Assembly: GCF_051195235.1 (NCBI RefSeq)
Contig: NZ_JBNFZM010000007.1
Location: 124,001-188,000, forward strand
From: Tateyamaria sp947503385
GTDB taxonomy: Bacteria > Pseudomonadota > Alphaproteobacteria > Rhodobacterales > Rhodobacteraceae
Reading direction: 5' to 3'
DNA: 64,000 nt
This document shows positions 1-8,253 of the stretch, in pieces. Numbering within the stretch: the stretch's first letter is position 1; each line of letters begins with the position of its first letter. The translations under genes were made by a program, and so were the position numbers. Below the pieces are notes generated by a model. It saw only the letters and a program-made list of their open reading frames with translations, was not told the DNA's origin and searched no databases.

Positions 1-2
1 AC

Positions 3-389
3 ACGCTGCTGGAGCAGACCGCGCTCGACAGCTTTTTGCCGCTTTGTGAGGCGCGTGGCATCGGGATTGTGGGCGGCGGGCCTTACAATTCGGGCATTCT
101 GGCCACCGGCGCGCGGCAGGGGGCGTGGTACAATTACGACGTGGCCCCGCAAGAGGTGCTGGACCGGGTGAGCGCGATTGAGCGCGTTTGTGACGCGCAT
201 GGCGTGCGGTTGGTGGACGCGGCGTTCCAGTTCCCGCTGCTGCACCCGGCGCATGTGACGGTGATCCCCGGCGGTCAAGGCGTGTCAGAGATGGAGGGTA
301 ACGCCGCCGCAGCCCGTGCCAAAATTCCTCAAGGCTTGTGGTCGGACCTCAAATCCGAAGGGTTGATGCGGCAGGACGCGCCCACATGA
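3..389 (+). CDS. Aldo/keto reductase, C-terminal part (5' truncated by window)
   Basis: The open frame enters from the left edge and ends in TGA at 387-389. The visible 128 residues fit the C-terminal half of an NADP-dependent aldo/keto reductase of the L-fucose / D-threo-aldose dehydrogenase type. A strand reading GIGIVGGGPYNSGIL comes first, then a segment with AAFQFPLLHPAHVTVIPGG, where this family binds the cofactor phosphate. The catalytic Tyr and Lys would lie outside the window. Its stop overlaps the start of the next gene (ATGA), so the two are probably translationally coupled. A role in oxidising an aldose to its lactone is inferred from that neighbour. Confidence 0.8.
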   Translation, partial: TLLEQTALDSFLPLCEARGIGIVGGGPYNSGILATGARQGAWYNYDVAPQEVLDRVSAIERVCDAHGVRLVDAAFQFPLLHPAHVTVIPGGQGVSEMEGNAAAARAKIPQGLWSDLKSEGLMRQDAPT

Positions 390-1243
390 AAATCGATGCG
401 CACCAGCATTTCTGGCAGCCCGCGCGGGGCGACTATGACTGGATGCCCAAGGACAATGCGACGCTGAACCGAGTCTACGGGCCCGGTGATCTGGCGCCGC
501 ATCTGGCGCGCCACGGGATTGACGGCACCGTCTTGGTGCAGGCCGCAGCAAGCGTTCACGAGACGGAGTATATGCTGGGCCTCGCGGATGCGACGCCGTC
601 CATCAAGGGCGTTGTGGGATGGGTGGATTTCGAAGACAAAAACCACCGCGCGCATCTGGACCGCCTTGCCGCGCATCCGAAATTCTGCGGCGTGCGGCCC
701 ATGATACAGGACATTCCGGACGTCAATTGGATGCTGCGCGACGACGTGCAATGGGCCTATTCGGCGCTCATTGATCTGGACCTCAGCTTTGATGCGCTGG
801 GGTTCCCCCAGCATATCGCGAATTTTCTGACACTGGCGCAGCGCTATCCCGAGCTGCGCATTGTCTATGACCATTGCATGAAGCCGCAAATCCGCGATCA
901 GCAGGCGGGTGAGGATGCGTTCACCAATTGGGCGGCAGGCATCACGGCGCTGGCAGAGCAAACGGCGGGCTGCGTCAAGTTTTCCGCCTTGGTCACGGAG
1001 GCGGATGACGGCTGGGCTGTCGCCGATATCCGCCCCTTTGCCCGCCATGTCCTCGACGCATTTGGCGCGGAGCGGGTGATGTGGGGGTCGGACTGGCCCG
1101 TGTGTCGGTTGCAGGCGGACTACGCGGATTGGCACAACATGGCGCAGGCGCTGACCGAACACCTGTCCGATGCGGAACGGGCCATGATCTTTGGCGGGAC
1201 AGCGACCGCGTTTTACCGGCTGGGCGAACCTGCCATGAACTGA
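386..1243 (+). CDS. Amidohydrolase, fuconolactonase-like (COG3618)
   Basis: A 285-residue metal-dependent hydrolase of the amidohydrolase-2 TIM-barrel family. It begins MKIDAHQHFW, which gives the HxH metal pair, and has the late WGSDWPVC segment that carries the catalytic Asp. A longer in-frame start exists at 338, but the ATG at 386 is preferred because it overlaps the upstream stop and places the HxH strand at the N-terminus as usual. The family opens sugar lactones such as L-fuconolactone and hydrolyses related compounds. Pairing with an aldose dehydrogenase supports a lactonase step after sugar oxidation. The exact sugar cannot be read from sequence. The last 31 bases overlap the convergent kinase gene. 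Confidence 0.85.
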   Translation: MKIDAHQHFWQPARGDYDWMPKDNATLNRVYGPGDLAPHLARHGIDGTVLVQAAASVHETEYMLGLADATPSIKGVVGWVDFEDKNHRAHLDRLAAHPKFCGVRPMIQDIPDVNWMLRDDVQWAYSALIDLDLSFDALGFPQHIANFLTLAQRYPELRIVYDHCMKPQIRDQQAGEDAFTNWAAGITALAEQTAGCVKFSALVTEADDGWAVADIRPFARHVLDAFGAERVMWGSDWPVCRLQADYADWHNMAQALTEHLSDAERAMIFGGTATAFYRLGEPAMN

Positions 1244-2052
1244 CGAACGCGGGCCGCCGTCAGCGCATTGCGCCCGTCGACACGGGTCGACACGTGCAAG
1301 CCCGCAGCGGCCTGAGCAAAGGCGATGGCCTCCGGTATTGGCGTGCCACGGGCCGATTGGGCCGCCAGCGCGCCCACGAACATATCGCCTGCGCCATGGG
1401 CCGAAACGACGTCTACGGGGTGCGCCGGATAGGTGTTGTCGCCGTATGCCACGCCATCGGCCCCCAAGGTCGTCAGGATACGCGGCATGAAAGAGCCGTA
1501 GAACGCGGCCTCGATCCGGTTCACGATCAACAGGTCGACCATGTCCATCAGTTCGGGCGATAGCGTCCGGGCAGGTGCCGCGTTCAGCCAGACACGAGCC
1601 CCTGATGCGCGGGCCTGCCGCGCCACGGCGACGTTCACGGCCTCCGGCACTTCGTTCTGGAGCAGCAGATGCGTCGTGCCTGCGGGAATGCGGATCAGGT
1701 CCGGTTCGATCCGCAGATTGGCTGCCGACACGATGACCGCCCCGTATTCGCCGCCGTCCTCAACGATGGCAGCGCTCATGCCGCTGGCCCCGCTGTCTTG
1801 TTGCACCTGCGCATCCGACACACCGCTTGCCACAAGCGCCGCGCGTATCATGCCACCGAACTGGTCGCTGCCAACGCGCCCGGCAAATCCGACACGCGCC
1901 CCCATCCGCGCCGCCGCCATCGCCTGATTGCCCCCTTTGCCGCCAACCACATATTGCACATCGGATCCGGTCACGGTCTCATCCAGCGCGGGCAGGTGCG
2001 GCGCGCGCAGCACCACGTCAAGGTGCAGCGAACCTGCGACCAAAATGGTCAT
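1213..2052 (-). CDS. PfkB-family carbohydrate kinase, ribokinase-like
   Basis: A 279-residue sugar kinase. The N-terminus has the ribokinase GGKGGNQA motif after a first strand reading ILVAGSLHLD. Near the C-terminus AHGAGDMF supplies the anion hole and catalytic Asp of the PfkB family. It would phosphorylate a pentose or similar sugar with ATP in the cytoplasm. Its start overlaps the stop of the upstream isomerase gene (ATGA on the minus strand), so the two form an isomerase-kinase pair. Family membership is clear; ribose as substrate is not shown, and the neighbours point to another sugar. Confidence 0.85.
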   Translation of the reverse strand: MTILVAGSLHLDVVLRAPHLPALDETVTGSDVQYVVGGKGGNQAMAAARMGARVGFAGRVGSDQFGGMIRAALVASGVSDAQVQQDSGASGMSAAIVEDGGEYGAVIVSAANLRIEPDLIRIPAGTTHLLLQNEVPEAVNVAVARQARASGARVWLNAAPARTLSPELMDMVDLLIVNRIEAAFYGSFMPRILTTLGADGVAYGDNTYPAHPVDVVSAHGAGDMFVGALAAQSARGTPIPEAIAFAQAAAGLHVSTRVDGRNALTAARVRQFMAGSPSR

Positions 2053-3038
2053 CCCAGCATCGCCGCCTGTACGATGCGCATGGCCGCGGGTGCGTCCTGC
2101 CGCGAGATGGCATGTTCCAGATAAGGGTTGCCGACAAGGCGTGCAGCAATGGCGCGCAGACGATCCACCACCTGAATATTCGTTTCCGCCTCGGCCACGG
2201 GATCAAGGCCGGAATGGTCGGGAAACGTATCGAAATAGATCGCTCCGTCGTAGCCCGAGCGCGTCAGTTCCACCAACAGTTCAACCGTCTGGATCGGATG
2301 CACTGCGCCCACCATCAACCCGTTGTCCCATTTGCCGTAGCCGTCGTTCAGATGCACCCCAAGGATGCGCGAATGCCGCGCAATCAGAGCCGCGGCAAAG
2401 GCGGGCATTTCATCCGCATACAGAACATGCGCAAAATCCAGCGTCACACCCGTATTGGGCCGGTTTACCTCGCGCAGGGCAAGCAGCGTGGTGGCCGCAT
2501 CCGGCATCAGGGCAAAGGCGCGGGGTTCATTGGGTTTGTATTCAAGGGCGATGTCGATTTCGGGATTGTGGTCCGCGACTTCGGCCATTGCATCCAGCGT
2601 GGCATCCCATGCCTGACCGTAGTCCATCTGGAACGAGTAATCGAACCCGTCCTGCCCCATCCAGAGGGTCATCAGGCGACCACCCATTTGGGCCAGCACA
2701 TCCAGCCCCCGCTTGGTCTCGTCAATGGCGCCGCGCCGCACGGTTGCATCCGGGTGCGTGAATGCACCGAGTTTGTAGCCGGGATTGGTGTAGTATCGCA
2801 TCGCCATCCCGTTGAGCACCATGCCATTGTCCTGCAACGCCTGTTGTAGCTCTGCCGGAGTGTCGTCGACAAAATGGTCCGGGTAGTTCAGGTCCGCTGC
2901 GGTCAGACCGGCTGTCGCCGCGCGGCCCAGCAGATCAGCGGTTGTGACAGTGTTCTTGCCTGGCCAATAGGCGGCCGCCCCGATCTTGAACGCATTGAGC
3001 CGGGCGGCATAAGGGGGCGGAGTGTCATTGGATGTCAT
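2049..3038 (-). CDS. Sugar phosphate isomerase/epimerase family TIM-barrel protein
   Basis: 329 residues with the pattern of the xylose-isomerase-like AP-endonuclease-2 barrel: strands ending in acidic or His residues such as DIALEYKPNE, GVTLDFAH and ILGVHLNDGYGKWDN. Members are divalent-metal sugar isomerases or epimerases, for example of the tagatose-3-epimerase or rhamnose-isomerase type. The ATG at 3038 is used; a GTG two codons upstream is possible and neither has a clear Shine-Dalgarno. It overlaps the following kinase by 4 bases, which suggests isomerisation then phosphorylation of the same sugar. The substrate is not known. Confidence 0.8.
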   Translation of the reverse strand: MTSNDTPPPYAARLNAFKIGAAAYWPGKNTVTTADLLGRAATAGLTAADLNYPDHFVDDTPAELQQALQDNGMVLNGMAMRYYTNPGYKLGAFTHPDATVRRGAIDETKRGLDVLAQMGGRLMTLWMGQDGFDYSFQMDYGQAWDATLDAMAEVADHNPEIDIALEYKPNEPRAFALMPDAATTLLALREVNRPNTGVTLDFAHVLYADEMPAFAAALIARHSRILGVHLNDGYGKWDNGLMVGAVHPIQTVELLVELTRSGYDGAIYFDTFPDHSGLDPVAEAETNIQVVDRLRAIAARLVGNPYLEHAISRQDAPAAMRIVQAAMLG

Positions 3039-3141
3039 GGCCACAACGTTACGCTTTCAGTTTCGTGATGCCTAGCGTGGGTGTTGCTGATACCGGCGCT
3101 CTGTTCGCTCTGCCCGCGCCCGCGACACAGGTCATGCCGTC

Positions 3142-3216
3142 ATGAGGGAATTGGCTGTGGCGATTGGTTTGACGACGTTGGTTGGATGCAAAGATGGTGC
3201 CAAAGTTCAGAAATGA
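3142..3216 (+). CDS. Possible 24-residue lipoprotein-like micro-ORF
   Basis: The ORF begins MRELAVAIGLTTLVGC, a short hydrophobic stretch ending in a lipobox-like LVGC, followed by KDGAKVQK and a stop. The form resembles tiny entericidin-type lipoproteins, but the stretch before the Cys lacks the usual strong basic start and there is no good ribosome binding site. It could be chance or the remnant of a larger lipoprotein gene. Confidence 0.2.
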   Translation: MRELAVAIGLTTLVGCKDGAKVQK

Positions 3217-3296
3217 ATGTCAGCTTAGAGATAATTGCAACCTATTAAGCGTCAGTGTTTGCCTGACCTGTTGCCCCCAATTGTAACCCGCCAAAA

Positions 3297-3318
3297 ACCG
3301 CCTTGTATTTTAGGCGGT
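3297..3318. terminator. Hairpin ACCGCCT/AGGCGGT
   Basis: Seven-base perfect arms around an 8-base T-rich loop. There is no T-tract after either arm, so intrinsic termination is uncertain. It may act as a processing or regulatory hairpin ahead of the Hint gene. Confidence 0.25.
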
Positions 3319-3387
3319 CCTTTGGATTGCTATATCTATGCTTTTTTGCGCTTAAACGCCAAAAACAGCCGCTGCAATCAGCCCCAT

Positions 3388-3404
3388 ACAGATCAATGAT
3401 CTGT
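3388..3404. promoter_or_regulatory. 17-base palindrome ACAGATC-aat-GATCTGT
   Basis: A perfect palindrome with 7-base arms and a 3-base centre, about 210 bases upstream of the Hint-domain gene. Symmetry of this size suits a dimeric repressor or activator site. No regulator is encoded nearby, so the binding protein is unknown. Confidence 0.3.
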
Positions 3405-3611
3405 GGCGGTGGGGCGCACGCCAGTCGGCCCCAACAGCCCTTTTCCGATGCCGGGTACAATTCGGATTTCCATAAAACTCTGCCCGGAACCCTGCGGCGT
3501 CGGGCACCCGGCGGGCGACAATCATTGGACCTAAACTCGATCTTCACGCTTGGCCTCTACGCCAAAGCACGCATCACATGCGTTGGTGTAATTGGTATTA
3601 GGGGTAGATTA

Positions 3612-4688
3612 ATGACAGACTATACACTGCTTGTGTTCTCGTGGAACGATATATTTCCGGGCGTTCCGCAGACGGGCACGTCGAGTACGCCGGTCGGGGA
3701 AACCTTCACCTTTAACGGTGGCGGTGATTTGGTCACCTACCGCGACACCGACACATTTAGCGGTCAATTTGGCGACCACGGCAACACGAACAACCGGATT
3801 TTCGGGGAAATCGACGGTGTCAATGTCGACGAAACGTGGGTCAACCCGGAATACGCGTACAACATAAAGGATTCCAACGGCGTCACTGTTGGAAAAATGT
3901 ACGCCATTACCAAAAACAACTCTGATCTTGCGGATATCGAAGCCTTCGTCTTCGATTTTGAACCCATCAAGGGAGAGACCTATACCCTTGCTTCCACCGA
4001 CGGAACGCCACAGGCACAATACGAAGATCTCTATGTGTGCTTTGCCGCCGGGACGCTGATCAACACCTGCCAAGGGGCACGCGCGGCGGCGGATATCAGG
4101 CCGGGTGACAAGGTTCAAACCCGTGAAAACGGTCTGCAAGAGGTGGTGTGGGTTGGATCGCGGACGATGCACTACCAGCATCTCGCCCTCCACCCTCAGT
4201 CCCGACCGATCCTGATCGCGGCAGGCGCTTTGGGTGCGGGTACACCCGTCCATGCGCTCGTCGTCTCGCCTCAGCACCGTGTGCTTGTGTCTTCGAAGAT
4301 CGTGGAGCGCATGACCGGACAATCTGAAATCATGGTCCCGGCCAAGAAGCTGCTCGGCATCCCGGGCGTCGAACACTACCTCCCCGACGCCGGTGTGACT
4401 TACGTTCATATCTTGTGCAGGACCCATGAATTGGTGGTCGCGAACGGCACTTTTGTCGAGACCATGTATCTGGGCGACGAATCTCTCAATATGCTCAGTC
4501 AGAAGGATCGTGCGGAAATTGCGGCATTGCACCCAGGCATCGCCGATCAGATGACGCTGCACCCGACGGCGCAAGCTGGCCAGACATTTCGCGGCAAGAT
4601 CAACAAACTTGTTCATCGCCACGGGTCAAAGAACCGGAACATGGTGCAGGACAGCGCGTCGCACGCAGCCGCCCGCCCGCATTTGTAA
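3612..4688 (+). CDS. Hint-domain protein (Hint_2 type)
   Basis: 358 residues from the ATG at 3612, which has AGGGG about 7 bases upstream; the in-frame extension to 3303 is not supported. The first ~140 residues are a beta-rich, Asp/Asn/Gly-rich segment with no family I recognise. Next comes CFAAGTLINT, the canonical N-terminus of a Hint (hedgehog/intein) domain with its nucleophilic Cys, then DIRPGDKVQT, VVSPQHRVLV and HILCRTHELVVANG, which match the Hint_2 family common in rhodobacters. These proteins are thought to self-cleave, and many accompany secreted RTX-like proteins. There is no Sec signal peptide, so export through a type I system is possible but not shown. It stands alone. Confidence 0.85.
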   Translation: MTDYTLLVFSWNDIFPGVPQTGTSSTPVGETFTFNGGGDLVTYRDTDTFSGQFGDHGNTNNRIFGEIDGVNVDETWVNPEYAYNIKDSNGVTVGKMYAITKNNSDLADIEAFVFDFEPIKGETYTLASTDGTPQAQYEDLYVCFAAGTLINTCQGARAAADIRPGDKVQTRENGLQEVVWVGSRTMHYQHLALHPQSRPILIAAGALGAGTPVHALVVSPQHRVLVSSKIVERMTGQSEIMVPAKKLLGIPGVEHYLPDAGVTYVHILCRTHELVVANGTFVETMYLGDESLNMLSQKDRAEIAALHPGIADQMTLHPTAQAGQTFRGKINKLVHRHGSKNRNMVQDSASHAAARPHL

Positions 4689-5274
4689 GCTGGGTTTCAC
4701 CTTCCGGGGCGATGCTCTTGGGCGACACACATCTTTCGTCTGACCGCTAAGTCGTCCCGGTCTGCGTTACGCCCGTGCTCTGCCTGCGCCAACGGTGATA
4801 ACCGGTTTTCTGGGTTGGAGTTTTTGGAACTCATGTGGTGCCGCTTTGCAGCGTCCACGCGAATGCGCGACGGATCGGTTGGGTTAGGGCGGCAAAGCAT
4901 CTTCCGCCCTCATGTGATCTTTGGCCGCATCTCAGACCTCGACACGCGCCCCGGTATAGAAAGTCCCGATACTGAGTGCGCAGCAGATATGCGCACGAGA
5001 TTTTCCAACCTTTGATATCTGTGCTGGCTTCACTACCGCTCCAGAGCAGGTATGCCCGGTTCGGACAGTTTGGAGAGCGCGGACACCCGTGCTGCCGGTT
5101 CAGTTGACTGAACCAACACACATGCACCGGCGGACCGAATCCATGACCGATAATCACGAGACCAAACGCAAGCCACGCCGGATTGTGCGTTACCCGGACT
5201 GATATCCAACGTGTTTCCCAACGCCGCAGACAAGGCGTTGATTGACAGGTAAGGCGTTGATAAATTAGGTGTTT
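4689..5274. other. 586-base region without a supported gene
   Basis: Between the Hint gene and tRNA-Asn. Short frames exist on both strands (4815-5015 plus, 4831-5157 minus). Their products are Cys/Trp/Arg-rich and unlike the codon and amino-acid use of neighbouring genes, so I do not call them. No clear hairpin or repeat was seen. Confidence 0.5.
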
Positions 5275-5349
5275 TGGCTCCGGCGGTAGGGATCGAACCT
5301 ACGACCAATTGATTAACAGTCAACTGCTCTACCGCTGAGCTACGCCGGA
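5275..5349 (-). tRNA. tRNA-Asn (GTT)
   Basis: On the minus strand a complete cloverleaf reads from TCCGGCG to CGCCGGA. The 7-bp acceptor stem pairs perfectly, the D arm has GCTCAG...GAGC, the anticodon loop is CTGTTAA with anticodon GTT, and the T arm has GGTTCGATCCC. The discriminator is G and the CCA end is encoded, giving 75 bases. Confidence 0.97.
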
Positions 5350-5429
5350 ACGGTTTGCGCCGTATAGCAACAGCGATTCCGCGCGTCCAGAGGGTTTGGG
5401 GCAGGGATATGGAAAAATTTTCCGGGCGA

Positions 5430-6341
5430 TTACACCAGCGAAAACGTGGTGTCGTTGCCCAAGTCGCCCGTGGGTGCGACGCGCGATTTTCCCGTCAGGT
5501 CGATCAAATGCGCCAGCACATTTCGGGTTGCGGCGGGCAGCAGCGCTGGCGGCGTATCCGTGTAGATGGCTTGCGCCAGCGCTGACGCCGTTGCCGGACC
5601 TGCGGCAAGCGCTGTCAGGATTGCAGCCTCCCGCGCGCGGCGGTGTTCGATCAGCCAGGTCAACCGGGCGTTAGGGTCATGGATCGGTGCGCCGTGGCCG
5701 GGGTAAAACACGCGCCAGTCATGGCCCGCCAACCGTGCGCAGGACGCCATGAAATCCGTCAGATCACCGTCTGGGGGCGACACCAGCGACGACGCCCAAC
5801 CCATCACATGATCGGCTGTAAGGCAGGCGTCACCCCAACGCAGACAGATGTGATTGCCCAGATGTCCGGGCGTATGGATCACCTCCAATGCCCAATCACG
5901 GCCCCGTATCGTTTCACCGTCTGCGACTGCCTTGTCCGGTGCGAATTCCGCATCAATGCCTTCGCCACCCGCGCCATAGCCGGTCGCGGCCAGCGCCTGC
6001 ATCACTGCGCTGCGTCCGGCCCGTGCATCCCCGAACGCATAGACGGGTGCCCCGGTCGCATTGGACAGGTCGCGCGCCAGCGGAGAGTGATCCAGATGGC
6101 TGTGCGTCACGAAGATGTGGGAAATTTTCTGACCCGCTGCGACAGCGGACATGATTACGTCCATATGCGCTTTATCGCGCGGGCCGGGATCAATCACCGC
6201 CAGATCAGACGTGCCCAGCACATAGGTGTTCGTCCCGCGATAGGTCATAGGCGAAGGGTTGGGCGCCACGATCCGACGCAGCCCCGGTTCAAGCATTTCG
6301 GCCATGCCGATCGCAGGATCGAAATCGTCAGGTGGGGTCAC
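5430..6341 (-). CDS. MBL-fold metallo-hydrolase
   Basis: 303 residues. The metal-binding THSHLDHSPLA motif (HxHxDH) and a following HTPGHLGNH segment mark a two-zinc metallo-beta-lactamase fold of the glyoxalase-II / LACTB2 type; the C-terminal region resembles the winged-helix tail of LACTB2-like members. The GTG at 6341 is chosen because AAAGG lies 7 bases upstream; a TTG two codons earlier is too close to it. LACTB2-like proteins hydrolyse thioesters or RNA, and the substrate here is unknown. It is transcribed divergently from the histidine kinase gene. Confidence 0.85.
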   Translation of the reverse strand: MTPPDDFDPAIGMAEMLEPGLRRIVAPNPSPMTYRGTNTYVLGTSDLAVIDPGPRDKAHMDVIMSAVAAGQKISHIFVTHSHLDHSPLARDLSNATGAPVYAFGDARAGRSAVMQALAATGYGAGGEGIDAEFAPDKAVADGETIRGRDWALEVIHTPGHLGNHICLRWGDACLTADHVMGWASSLVSPPDGDLTDFMASCARLAGHDWRVFYPGHGAPIHDPNARLTWLIEHRRAREAAILTALAAGPATASALAQAIYTDTPPALLPAATRNVLAHLIDLTGKSRVAPTGDLGNDTTFSLV

Positions 6342-6386
6342 GGCCAAGCCTTTCGTCCGGGTTCAAGCGTCGCTAGGGTCTAGCGC

Positions 6387-7706
6387 ATGTTCTTTGCTTG
6401 GCTCAAACGCTATATGCCGCGCGGCATCTATGGACGGGCGGCGCTGATCCTTTTGCTGCCCGTGGTGGTGGTGCAGGTGGTGGTCGCCATTGTCTTTGTG
6501 CAGCGCCATTTCGAAGACGTGACCGAGCAGATGTCCGACACGGTCGCGCGCGAGATCGAACTGGTGCTTTCGGCGCTTGAGATGCGCGCGCCGGGCGAGA
6601 GCGTCGAAGACGCGGTGGCCCGCCTGATCGCGCCGCTGAACATGGTGGTGCGCAGCGTCGCCCCCGAAGCGCTGGATGCCCCGAACTTGCGCGGCTGGGA
6701 GGATTTCTCGGGCCGTGTGATCATCCGCAGGTTGGGAACGCAAGTGCCCGAGATCAGGTCCTTTGACCTGTCGGCGGACAAGATCGTGCGGATCGCGCTG
6801 GACAGTGATGCAGGGCCAATTTCGATCACCTTTGACCGGCGGCGCATTTCGGCGCGCAATCCGCATCAATTGTTGGTCTACCTCGGCTTTTTTTCGATCC
6901 TGACGACGCTTATCGCCTTTATCTATCTGCGCAATCAGCTGCGCCCGATCAAGCGGCTGGCCCGTGCGGCAGAAGCGTTTGGGCGTGGGCGTCATATGCC
7001 ATACTCGCCCACGGGTGCGACCGAAGTGCGCGCTGCGGGCACCGCCTTTGTGGATATGCGAGCGCGGATCGAGCGGCAGATGGAAACGCGGACCTTGATG
7101 TTGTCGGGGGTCAGCCATGATCTGCGCACGCCGCTGACCCGGATGCGCCTCAGCCTGTCGATGCTGGATGACGAGGCGCGCAAGATGATCACGCCTGAGG
7201 TGGACGACATGCAGAACATGATCGACGCCTTTCTCGATTTCTCCAAGGGGGAGGGCGAGGGGCAGCCCGAAGTGGTGGACCCGATCGCGCTGGCGCAGTC
7301 ACTGGTGGAGGACGCACAGCGTGTGGGTCAGCCTGTGCGCATGGCACGCACCAAGGGTGCGGGCGAGGTGATGTTGCGGCCTGTCGCGATGCGCCGGGCG
7401 CTCAGCAATCTGATCAGCAACGGCATTCGCTACGGTTCTAATGTGGAGCTTTCGGTGGCATTGACGGAAAAATCCCTGCGGTTCCGGGTCGAGGATGATG
7501 GGCCCGGAATCCCGGAAGATCAGCGCGCGGATGCGCAGCGCCCCTTTACCCGGCTTGACCCGGCGCGCAATCAGGACAAAGGCGGCGGCGTCGGTCTGGG
7601 CCTTGCCATCGCCACGGACATCGCGCGCGGGCATGGCGGTGTGTTGCGTCTGGGCCAGAGCGAGCGGTTGGGCGGTTTGCGCGCGGACATTGTGATCGCG
7701 CGTTGA
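6387..7706 (+). CDS. Sensor histidine kinase, EnvZ-like
   Basis: 439 residues. A basic N-terminus leads into TM1 at about residues 17-39. A periplasmic segment of about 120 residues follows, then TM2 at about 161-181, a HAMP linker, and a HisKA domain with SGVSHDLRTPLTRM (phospho-acceptor His244). The HATPase domain has the N box (RRALSNLISNGIRYG), G1 (VEDDGPGIP) and G2 (GGGVGLGLAI). It therefore autophosphorylates and signals from the inner membrane. No response regulator gene is adjacent, so its partner must be elsewhere. The architecture matches EnvZ-type kinases; the stimulus is not readable. Confidence 0.9.
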   Translation: MFFAWLKRYMPRGIYGRAALILLLPVVVVQVVVAIVFVQRHFEDVTEQMSDTVAREIELVLSALEMRAPGESVEDAVARLIAPLNMVVRSVAPEALDAPNLRGWEDFSGRVIIRRLGTQVPEIRSFDLSADKIVRIALDSDAGPISITFDRRRISARNPHQLLVYLGFFSILTTLIAFIYLRNQLRPIKRLARAAEAFGRGRHMPYSPTGATEVRAAGTAFVDMRARIERQMETRTLMLSGVSHDLRTPLTRMRLSLSMLDDEARKMITPEVDDMQNMIDAFLDFSKGEGEGQPEVVDPIALAQSLVEDAQRVGQPVRMARTKGAGEVMLRPVAMRRALSNLISNGIRYGSNVELSVALTEKSLRFRVEDDGPGIPEDQRADAQRPFTRLDPARNQDKGGGVGLGLAIATDIARGHGGVLRLGQSERLGGLRADIVIAR

Positions 7707-7792
7707 GCATGTGCCGTGGCGGCACGCTTGCCATTGTAAGGCGCACCATGGCTTGATCCGTCGCGACATCTCCCGACGAAAGGCCCCGCGCG

Positions 7793-8239
7793 ATGAACCC
7801 CTATGACATGATCCGGACACATCTGAGCACGGTCATCCCCTTTGCCAATCATGTGGGGGTGGTGCTGGGCGATATTGCCGACGGCACGGCGACCGCGACG
7901 CTGGACCAAAGGACAGAGACGTCGAACCACATCCAGACCCAGCACGCCGGCGCGATGTTCACCTTGGGTGAGGCCGCATCAGGCGCGGCCCTTGCCGGTG
8001 CGCTTGCGCCCGTGATCCTCGAAGTGCGGCCCGTAGCGTCGGGGGCGACGATCTATTACGTGAAAATCGCCAAAGGCACGCTAACCGCACATGCACGCAC
8101 CGACGCACCCGGTGCCACGCTGCTTCAGACGCTCAAGGACGAGGGCAAGGTCGCCTTTGACATTGATGTGGACATCCGTGACGGCGACGGCGACACCGTG
8201 GTGACCATGAAAGTCGGCTGGCACGTGCGCAAAGCGTAA
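7793..8239 (+). CDS. Hotdog-fold thioesterase-like protein (DUF4442/PaaI-like)
   Basis: 148 residues with the single hotdog-domain pattern: an N-terminal helix, then ATLDQRTETSNHIQTQHAGAMFTLGEAASG, where the central helix starts after HAGA, and four strands to the end. Members of this group hydrolyse acyl-CoA or other thioesters; the PaaI-type catalytic Asp is not obvious, which fits the DUF4442 branch. AAAGG precedes the ATG. It follows the kinase gene by 86 bases and may be separately transcribed. Substrate unknown. Confidence 0.75.
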   Translation: MNPYDMIRTHLSTVIPFANHVGVVLGDIADGTATATLDQRTETSNHIQTQHAGAMFTLGEAASGAALAGALAPVILEVRPVASGATIYYVKIAKGTLTAHARTDAPGATLLQTLKDEGKVAFDIDVDIRDGDGDTVVTMKVGWHVRKA

Positions 8240-8253
8240 AGGGGCGTTTGCCG

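Larger units (their letters stand above)
3039..3611. other. 573-base region without a confident gene
   Basis: The stretch between the isomerase and the Hint-domain gene is less GC-rich than its surroundings. It holds a very short possible lipoprotein ORF at 3142-3216, a small hairpin with arms GTCAG/CTGAC at 3251-3267, a hairpin with 7-base arms ACCGCCT/AGGCGGT at 3297-3318, and a 17-base palindrome at 3388-3404. The frame of the Hint gene stays open back to 3303, but that extension has no family resemblance and is treated as untranslated. Confidence 0.6.

Noticed and set aside
4831..5157. 108-codon minus-strand frame in the gap near tRNA-Asn
   Set aside because: Trp/Cys/Arg-rich, no family resemblance, no ribosome site; composition fits non-coding sequence.
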